NCBI GenBank assembly: GCA_018261955.1
Contig: JAGTRK010000007.1
Location: 1 to 64,000 of the forward strand
Length of the DNA: 64,000 bases
DNA from: Burkholderiaceae bacterium
GTDB lineage: Bacteria; Pseudomonadota; Gammaproteobacteria; Burkholderiales; Burkholderiaceae
Direction of reading: 5' to 3'
In this document: positions 58,002-64,000 of the stretch, one piece after another
Layout of the letters: every line of letters begins with the position of its first letter
Numbering within the stretch: position 1 is the first letter of the stretch
Translations under genes and position numbers: made by a program
Notes under the pieces: generated by a model
The model's database searches: none
What the model saw: only the letters and a program-made list of their open reading frames with translations
Told to the model about the DNA's origin: nothing

Positions 58002-58876
58002 TGAATTTTTCCGCCTTGTTTCGCTTCACCCTACTCGCGGCCATTTGGGGGGCATCGTTTTTGTTCATGCGCATCCTCGCGCCCGAAGTCGGCGGCGTGT
58101 GGACTGCGCAGTCACGGTTGACCATCGGTGCTTTGGCATTGTTGGTATTTGTTTGGCTACGCAAAATCCCTTTGCACATGCACCAATGGCGGCATTATTT
58201 GGTGGCAGGTATTTTAAACTGCGCCATTCCGTTCGCGATGTTTGGCGTGGCAGGTAAAATCCTCCCCGCAGGCTACTCGGCGGTGCTCAATTCATCCGTG
58301 CCACTGTGGGCAACGCTCTTTGGCGCGATGATGCTTGGTGATAAGATTACACCTTTGCGCATGTTGGCTTTATTGCTTGGGGTTATGGGTGTGATTTTTG
58401 TCGCACGCCCAAGCGCCGATGTGTCCATGACGCATGTGTTTTTCATGGGTGTGGGCGCGTGCTTGGTGGCGACCGCTTGCTACGGACTGAATGTGACCTA
58501 TCTCAAAAAATACACCTCGGGGCTCAATCCCCAAGCCTTGGCCACCCTATCGCAGGCATTTGGCGCATTGGTCTTACTCCCCATCGGTTTGGTGCAGGGC
58601 ATTCCCACGCACATCAGCACACCTGCGCTGTGGAGTGGGCTGGCACTGGGGGTGCTGTGTTCGGGTTGGGCGTTTTTATTGTTTTACCATTTATTGGATG
58701 AGCTCGGCGCAATTATGGCAAGCAGTGTGACGTTTTTTATTCCGCTGTTTGGGATTTTATGGGGTGCCGTGTTTTTACACGAACGCTTAGAATGGAATGT
58801 ATTCGTAGGTTGTGTCTTAATTATCGGTGGCGCGGTGTTGCTGTACCGAAGCAACCTCAAAAAGGCAACACCATGA
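58001..58876 (+). CDS. EamA/DMT-family transporter
   Basis: This is a 291-residue membrane protein with ten hydrophobic segments in two homologous halves, the drug/metabolite transporter layout. Motifs such as LLAAIWGASFLFMRI at the start and LNSSVPLWATLFGAMMLGD in the middle are typical EamA blocks. The substrate is unknown. It overlaps grxD by one base and ubiX by four (ATGA). The grxD-permease-ubiX run is therefore tightly coupled. Confidence 0.88.
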   Translation: MNFSALFRFTLLAAIWGASFLFMRILAPEVGGVWTAQSRLTIGALALLVFVWLRKIPLHMHQWRHYLVAGILNCAIPFAMFGVAGKILPAGYSAVLNSSVPLWATLFGAMMLGDKITPLRMLALLLGVMGVIFVARPSADVSMTHVFFMGVGACLVATACYGLNVTYLKKYTSGLNPQALATLSQAFGALVLLPIGLVQGIPTHISTPALWSGLALGVLCSGWAFLLFYHLLDELGAIMASSVTFFIPLFGILWGAVFLHERLEWNVFVGCVLIIGGAVLLYRSNLKKATP

Positions 58877-59439
58877 AACAAAAACTCATCATCGCCATCA
58901 CGGGTGCAACGGGCGCGATTTACGGTGTGCGCCTACTTGAAGTGCTCAAAACCCTGCCGAACATCGAAACCCACCTCATCGTCTCGGATGCGGGCTGGCT
59001 GACCATCGCGCATGAGTTGGACATAAACAAAGAGGCCATCCGCGCTTTAGCCGATGTCAATCATGCGTGCAACAACATCGGCGCATCGATTGCCAGTGGT
59101 TCGTTTTTGTGTGACGGCATGATTGTCGCACCGTGTTCGATGAAAACGCTGGCAAGCATTGCCCACGGCTTTTCTGACAACCTTATCAGTCGCTCAGCCG
59201 ATGTCATGCTCAAAGAACGCCGTCACCTCACGCTGATGGTGCGCGAGACACCGCTCTCAAGCATTCATCTAAACAATATGCTTGCAGTGACGCAAGCAGG
59301 TGGGGTGATTTTTCCGCCCGTGCCTGCGCTCTACCACAAACCCACCAGCATTGATGACATCGTCAATCAAACCATCAACCGCGTGCTTGACCAACACGGC
59401 ATCCACATGGATTTGGCACAACGCTGGCAAACCCTTTAA
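58873..59439 (+). CDS. ubiX: Flavin prenyltransferase UbiX
   Basis: UbiX makes prenylated FMN, the cofactor of the UbiD decarboxylase in ubiquinone synthesis. The 188-residue protein starts MKQKLIIAITGATGAIYGVRLLE and has GSFLCDGMIVAPCSMKTLASIAHG and ERRHLTLMVRETPLSSIHLNNM, all family blocks. I chose the ATG at 58873, which overlaps the permease stop and has AAGG upstream. ubiD is not in the window. Confidence 0.95.
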   Translation: MKQKLIIAITGATGAIYGVRLLEVLKTLPNIETHLIVSDAGWLTIAHELDINKEAIRALADVNHACNNIGASIASGSFLCDGMIVAPCSMKTLASIAHGFSDNLISRSADVMLKERRHLTLMVRETPLSSIHLNNMLAVTQAGGVIFPPVPALYHKPTSIDDIVNQTINRVLDQHGIHMDLAQRWQTL

Positions 59440-59462
59440 TTTAATTCATTTCATCCACCAAC

Positions 59463-60098
59463 ATGCTTTCCACTGAATTGTCTTGCGAAAAATTGGATTT
59501 AACCTTGGATGAGGTCATGGCTCGTTTGCCGACACTCGCTGCACCCATTGATGACACCGCACTGAATGATTATTTAGACCAACTGTACGCGCTCGGTCGC
59601 CTGCGCCACATCCCCAACATCAGCCCGCAAAACGTCACCTATTTACACAGCCTACTTCACCAACGCCAACCCAAAAACATTTTAGAAATCGGTTGCGCCA
59701 ATGGTTACTCGACCTTGCGACTGTGGCAAGTCGCGCGCGCATGGGGTGCGCGCATCACCACGATGGACATTTCCCGACCCTCATATTTGGAAGCGCAACA
59801 CCATTTCAAACATTGCCAAGCCCATATTAAACTGCATTTTGGCAATGCCTTGCAAATCTTACCCACGCTCACGGGTGATTTTGACTTCATCTTGATTGAT
59901 GCGCAAAAAGTCCACACACTTGATTTCTTTATCCGTGCACGCAAACTCGCCAGCCCTGACGCACTCATCGTGATTGATGACGTGATTAAATTTAGGGATA
60001 AGATGACAAACTTTTACGATCACTTGCACACGCACGCCATCGCCTACGAAATTCTCGCACTACCTGATGACCAAGACGGTGTTATGTTGATTGACTAA
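59463..60098 (+). CDS. Class I SAM O-methyltransferase
   Basis: The 211-residue protein belongs to the O-methyltransferase family 3 group (related to YrrM and catechol methyltransferases). It shows ILEIGCANGYSTLRLW, ITTMDISRPSYLEA, FDFILIDAQK and ALIVIDDVI, covering the SAM loop, the acidic ribose ligand and the metal-binding Asp pair. Relatives act on tRNA hydroxyuridine or small phenols; the substrate here is unresolved. It lies 23 bp after ubiX on the same strand. Confidence 0.85.
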   Translation: MLSTELSCEKLDLTLDEVMARLPTLAAPIDDTALNDYLDQLYALGRLRHIPNISPQNVTYLHSLLHQRQPKNILEIGCANGYSTLRLWQVARAWGARITTMDISRPSYLEAQHHFKHCQAHIKLHFGNALQILPTLTGDFDFILIDAQKVHTLDFFIRARKLASPDALIVIDDVIKFRDKMTNFYDHLHTHAIAYEILALPDDQDGVMLID

Positions 60099-60185
60099 TA
60101 CATTCCACCCAATCGCTCGGCAAAATCAACTAAGAATACGGTACAATTACGGCTGTTACTCTATTATATTGAGGCTGAGCATTCC

Positions 60186-60485
60186 ATGTCTTTATCCCTT
60201 ACCGATGTGCAAAAAATAGCGCGTTTATCACAACTGACACTGAGCGATGACGAACAAGCGCAAACCTTGACCCAACTGAACACTGTGTTTGGTCTAATCG
60301 ACCAAATGAGTGCGGTCGATACCACGGGCATTGAGCCTTTGATGCACCCAATCGCGATGATTGAATCCGTGCAACAGCGCCTGCGCACCGATGCGGTGAG
60401 CGAGTCCAACAATCGTGATAAAAACATGGCAAATGCGCCGCAAGCCGATCAGGGTTATTTTTTAGTGCCCAAAGTCATTGAATAA
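60186..60485 (+). CDS. gatC: Glutamyl-tRNA(Gln)/aspartyl-tRNA(Asn) amidotransferase subunit C
   Basis: GatC stabilises the GatCAB enzyme, which amidates mischarged Glu-tRNA-Gln or Asp-tRNA-Asn. The 99-residue protein has IARLSQLTLSDDEQ and a C-terminal YFLVPKVIE, both typical. The 87-bp gap upstream should hold the promoter, but I cannot place it. It is first in gatC-gatA-lipoprotein-gatB. In many relatives the cluster is divergent from mreB; here mreB is 23.5 kb away. Confidence 0.95.
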   Translation: MSLSLTDVQKIARLSQLTLSDDEQAQTLTQLNTVFGLIDQMSAVDTTGIEPLMHPIAMIESVQQRLRTDAVSESNNRDKNMANAPQADQGYFLVPKVIE

Positions 60486-60551
60486 ACCCTATCCAAGCAC
60501 GCACCTCGCTCAAACACCCGTCCATATCGCACGACCATCAAGGATTTTTGA

Positions 60552-62039
60552 ATGCTACACAACTTATCCATCCGCCAACTGCGTGAACAATTAGACAACA
60601 AAAAAGTATCCGCAGTCGAACTGGCACAACATTTTTTAGACCGTGCCACCGCGCACGCTGATTTAAACGCGTTTATCCGCCGTGACCCTGAGGTCACGTT
60701 GGTGCAAGCACGCGCCGCAGACGAGGCAATGGCGCACAATCAATCGGGCGCGCTCACAGGCATCCCGATTGCGCACAAAGATTTGTTCGTCACCACCGAT
60801 TTTGCCACCACGGCAGGCTCGAAAATTTTGGCGCAATACATCAGTCCATTTGATGCCACTGTGGTTGCGCGTCTAAAAAACGCTGGCGCAGTGACTTTGG
60901 GTAAACTGAATATGGATGAATTTGCCATGGGCTCATCGAACGAGCATTCGCACTACGGTGCAGTCAAAAACCCGTGGGATACCACGCGTGTCTCGGGTGG
61001 CTCATCGGGCGGCTCGGCGTGTGCGGTGGCGGCGGGTTTGACCGTTGGCGCAACGGGCACGGACACAGGCGGATCGATTCGCCAACCCGCTTCGTTCACG
61101 GGCATCACGGGCATCAAACCGACCTATGGGCGCGTGTCGCGCTATGGCATGATTGCTTATGCGTCTTCGCTCGACCAAGCGGGACCAATGGCGAGAACCG
61201 CAGAGGACTGCGCAATTTTACTCAATGCGATGCACGGCTTCGATGAACGCGATTCAACCTCAATGGCGCGTGATAGCGAAGATTTTACGCGACTGTTGGG
61301 ACAAAAATTCTCAAATGAAGCAAGCGAGTCGCAACCACTTAAAGGTCTGCGCATCGGCATTCCGAGCGAGTTTTATGGTGCGGGCTTGGATGCCGAGGTC
61401 AAGCAAACCACTTTGGCTGCAATCCAACAATTCGAGCAACTCGGCGCGACCCTCGTGGATGTGCATTTACCGAAAACCGAGTTGTCCATCCCGACTTATT
61501 ATGTGATTGCGCCTGCCGAGGCTTCGAGTAATTTGTCGCGCTTTGACGGGGTGCGTTATGGTTATCGTGCCGAGCAATACACCGACTTGGAGGACATGTA
61601 CCGCAAATCACGCTCGGAGGGCTTCGGCTGGGAAGTGAAAAAACGCATCATGATTGGCACGTATGTGCTCTCGCATGGCTACTACGATGCGTATTATTTG
61701 CAAGCGCAACGTCTGCGCCGCATGATTGCGCAGGATTATCAGGACGCATTGGCGCAGTGCGATGTGATTATGGGGCCTGTCGCACCGACCACCGCGTGGC
61801 GCATGGGCGAGAAATCCGACGACCCCGTACAGATGTATTTAGAGGATGTTTACACGCTGTCATTGAATTTGGCGGGTTTACCCGGTATGAGCGTGCCCTG
61901 CGGTTTTTCGAGCACGGGATTGCCCATCGGTCTGCAAATCATTGGTCATTATTTTGATGAAGCGCGTTTGTTGCAAATCGCCCATGCGTATCAAAACGCC
62001 AGCGATTGGCACACACGCCGACCAACGGTGGCACAATGA
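60552..62039 (+). CDS. gatA: Glutamyl-tRNA(Gln) amidotransferase subunit A
   Basis: GatA is the amidase that frees ammonia from glutamine or asparagine. The 495-residue protein has the amidase-signature triad: Lys in PIAHKDLF, the cis-Ser in [10 protein letters not shown] and the nucleophile Ser in [10 protein letters not shown]. Length is normal. It is preceded by a 66-bp gap after gatC and overlaps the following lipoprotein gene by four bases (ATGA). Confidence 0.97.
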   Translation: MLHNLSIRQLREQLDNKKVSAVELAQHFLDRATAHADLNAFIRRDPEVTLVQARAADEAMAHNQSGALTGIPIAHKDLFVTTDFATTAGSKILAQYISPFDATVVARLKNAGAVTLGKLNMDEFAMGSSNEHSHYGAVKNPWDTTRVSGGSSGGSACAVAAGLTVGATGTDTGGSIRQPASFTGITGIKPTYGRVSRYGMIAYASSLDQAGPMARTAEDCAILLNAMHGFDERDSTSMARDSEDFTRLLGQKFSNEASESQPLKGLRIGIPSEFYGAGLDAEVKQTTLAAIQQFEQLGATLVDVHLPKTELSIPTYYVIAPAEASSNLSRFDGVRYGYRAEQYTDLEDMYRKSRSEGFGWEVKKRIMIGTYVLSHGYYDAYYLQAQRLRRMIAQDYQDALAQCDVIMGPVAPTTAWRMGEKSDDPVQMYLEDVYTLSLNLAGLPGMSVPCGFSSTGLPIGLQIIGHYFDEARLLQIAHAYQNASDWHTRRPTVAQ

Positions 62040-62497
62040 AACAACGATTAAACCAAACACTGCGCATTGCGCTTTTGAGCCTCGTGGTATTTGGCTTGTA
62101 TGCTTGTTCGTCACTCAAGCCAGAAGGTGGCGGTAACGGCGGCTACAATAAACCTGTGACCATCAATGCCGCGTGCGAGCAACGCGAGGAAGACGACTAC
62201 TACGATAAAATCGCAGTATCAGTGAACCAAAATGTGGTGCACAGTTTGGATTGGCTGAGCAATCCACGCCAAGGAAAGTGTCACTTCCAACTCAAGGATT
62301 TCACCCAAGTCGCCACGCAACCGCAAGCCGATTTGCAATCACGCAAGAACAAAAAATGCCACATCTATGTTTGGCAAGATGCACGCTTTGTCACTGTGAG
62401 CACCAACAATTGCGCCAAAGTGTGTGCGGTCAACGACCATGTGTTGCCGATTTTGCTCGACCCGCATACGGGTGGTTGCAGCAAAGTAAATCGTTAA
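62036..62497 (+). CDS. Unknown lipoprotein inside the gatCAB operon
   Basis: I do not recognise this 153-residue protein. It has a lipoprotein signal ending LYAC with the cysteine at residue 24, followed by SSLKPEGGG. The mature part has several cysteines ([34 protein letters not shown]), which could form three disulfides in the periplasm. The ATG at 62036 overlaps the gatA stop, so it is translated with gatA, and gatB follows 31 bp later. No link to tRNA amidation is expected; it may simply ride on the operon. Confidence 0.8.
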   Translation: MKQRLNQTLRIALLSLVVFGLYACSSLKPEGGGNGGYNKPVTINAACEQREEDDYYDKIAVSVNQNVVHSLDWLSNPRQGKCHFQLKDFTQVATQPQADLQSRKNKKCHIYVWQDARFVTVSTNNCAKVCAVNDHVLPILLDPHTGGCSKVNR

Positions 62498-62528
62498 TTA
62501 AACAGAAAAATCGAATGAAGGATGAACC

Positions 62529-63995
62529 ATGAGTTGGGAAGTTGTCATCGGGTTAGAAACCCACGCACAGTTATCCACTGTTTCTAAAATTTTTTCGGGC
62601 GCGCCCACTGCGTATGGCGCAGAGCCCAACACACAATCCTGCCCTGTGGATTTGGCATTGCCTGGGGTTTTGCCTGTGCTCAACAAAACCGCAGTCGAAA
62701 AAGCGATTATGTTTGGTTTAGCAATTGATGCACAAGTCGCACCCGTGAGCGTGTTTGCACGCAAAAATTATTTTTACCCCGACCTACCCAAAGGCTATCA
62801 AATCAGCCAGTTTGAATTGCCCGTGGTCATCGGCGGCACGCTGTCGTTTAATGTCGGCGAAGGCGATAAAGCCTACCGCAAAACCGTGCAACTAACCCGC
62901 GCCCACCTCGAAGAAGACGCAGGCAAATCCGTGCATGAACTGTTTGACAACGAATCCGGGATTGACTTAAACCGTGCGGGTACACCGCTGCTCGAAATTG
63001 TCACTGAGCCGGTGATGTACAGCGCGGCCGAGGCGGTGGCGTATGCCAAAACCCTGCACGCGCTGGTTGTGTGGCTGGGTGTCTGTGATGGCAATATGCA
63101 AGAAGGCTCATTCCGCTGTGATGCCAACGTTTCTGTGCGTCGCGTCGGTCAGACCGAACTCGGCACACGCCGTGAAGTGAAAAACCTCAACTCGTTTAAA
63201 TTCCTCGAAGATGCGATTAACTACGAGATTAACGAACAAATTCGCATCATCGAAGACGGCGGCGCGGTGCAACAAGCCACTGTATTGTTTGACCCAAATT
63301 CTGGGCAAACCCGTGTGATGCGCACCAAAGAAGATGCGCACGATTACCGCTATTTTCCCGACCCAGACCTTGCACCTTTGGTCATTTCAGACGAATGGAA
63401 AGCACAGGTACAAGCGACCATGCCCGAACTACCTGCTCAATTACAAAGCCGTTTCGTTGAACAATATGGTCTATCGACGTACGATGCCGAGCAGGTTTCT
63501 GTGAGCAAAGCGCACGCTGAATACTTTGAAACTGCGGTCGGCGCGATGAGTCAATCCGATGCCAAAATGGTCGCCAATTGGATGATGAGTGACATTGCCG
63601 CGACCTTGAATAAAGAGGGGTTGGAGTTGACGAACTGCCCTGTATCAGCGACACGTTTGGCACAACTCTTGGCAAAAATTCAGGACAACACCCTGTCGAA
63701 CAAACTCGCCAAAGAGGTGTTTGGCGCGGTATGGGCAGGCGAGCACGCAGACAAAAATGACGCGCAAATTGATGCCATCATTGAAACCCGTGGTTTGAAA
63801 CAGGTGTCTGATTCGGGCGCGATTGAAGCCATCGTCAATGAGGTGATGAATGCCAACGCCGCCGTGGTCGAAGAATACCGCGCAGGCAAAGAAAAAAGTT
63901 TTGGCTTTTTGGTCGGACAAGTCATGCGCGCCTCGAAAGGCAAAGCCAATCCTGCACAGGTCAATGATATCTTATTGGCAAAATTGAAAGGATGA
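62529..63995 (+). CDS. gatB: Aspartyl/glutamyl-tRNA amidotransferase subunit B
   Basis: GatB binds the mischarged tRNA and the ATP-activated intermediate. The 488-residue protein begins [15 protein letters not shown] and has [36 protein letters not shown] and the C-terminal YqeY-like helical domain. The gene is complete, with its stop five bases before the window edge. It ends the gatC-gatA-lipoprotein-gatB operon. Confidence 0.97.
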   Translation: MSWEVVIGLETHAQLSTVSKIFSGAPTAYGAEPNTQSCPVDLALPGVLPVLNKTAVEKAIMFGLAIDAQVAPVSVFARKNYFYPDLPKGYQISQFELPVVIGGTLSFNVGEGDKAYRKTVQLTRAHLEEDAGKSVHELFDNESGIDLNRAGTPLLEIVTEPVMYSAAEAVAYAKTLHALVVWLGVCDGNMQEGSFRCDANVSVRRVGQTELGTRREVKNLNSFKFLEDAINYEINEQIRIIEDGGAVQQATVLFDPNSGQTRVMRTKEDAHDYRYFPDPDLAPLVISDEWKAQVQATMPELPAQLQSRFVEQYGLSTYDAEQVSVSKAHAEYFETAVGAMSQSDAKMVANWMMSDIAATLNKEGLELTNCPVSATRLAQLLAKIQDNTLSNKLAKEVFGAVWAGEHADKNDAQIDAIIETRGLKQVSDSGAIEAIVNEVMNANAAVVEEYRAGKEKSFGFLVGQVMRASKGKANPAQVNDILLAKLKG

Positions 63996-64000
63996 AAACT

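Overview
The window is a 64 kb piece of chromosome from a betaproteobacterium, most likely order Burkholderiales, with moderate base composition (roughly half GC by eye). The evidence is gene content and order: the mreBCD-mrdA-rodA-rlpA shape operon, dusB-fis-purH with ruvC close by, divergent ftsY/rsmD near rpoH, divergent yraN/rsmI, gatCAB, and a MurJ/S20 pair. I cannot name the genus. I found no tRNA or rRNA gene, insertion sequence, prophage or CRISPR array.

Layout. 1-3739: the 5' part of a large trimeric autotransporter adhesin gene on the minus strand, running off the left edge. 4174-7605: a copper-chaperone lipoprotein, then a minus-strand Spy/CpxP-like protein, OmpR-type regulator and histidine kinase that resemble the Cpx envelope-stress system. 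7795-9970: divergent rpsT and murJ. 10079-16584: a complete tripartite RND efflux operon (adaptor, pump, a Pcm-like methyltransferase, TolC). 16658-20427: a DegS-like protease divergent from a NIF3 protein, then mutM-mutY. 20538-23094: TPR protein, lolB and ispE. 23015-28400: a Cys-cluster protein, hemB, aspA, gloA, a CorA-type transporter, then a YitT-type membrane protein with a TlpA-like lipoprotein. 29004-30396: yraN and rsmI. 30456-36645: the cell-shape operon. 37076-40603: ruvC with a PIN-domain protein, a phospholipase D-type lipoprotein and a K+-channel-like protein. 40905-42371: an AT-rich two-gene insert (AraC regulator and unknown coiled-coil protein). 42444-46675: purH, fis, dusB and a class V aminotransferase. 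46829-52410: rpoH, DUF2721, ppx, a hypothetical secreted protein, ftsY and rsmD. 52444-57498: an ATM1-type ABC exporter, a GMC oxidoreductase and glpD. 57678-63995: grxD, a drug/metabolite permease, ubiX, an O-methyltransferase and gatC-gatA-lipoprotein-gatB.

How the parts connect. The same 18-bp sequence, containing GTAAA-N5-GTAAA (the form of the E. coli CpxR box), lies upstream of both the Spy-like/two-component operon and the RND efflux operon. This suggests one envelope-stress regulon covering both. A perfect CIRCE inverted repeat lies upstream of rpoH, which suggests that the HrcA repressor controls synthesis of the heat-shock sigma factor. The adhesin, the envelope-stress block and the AraC/coiled-coil insert are the accessory-looking parts. 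Most of the rest is conserved housekeeping gene content packed into short operons with overlapping stop and start codons.
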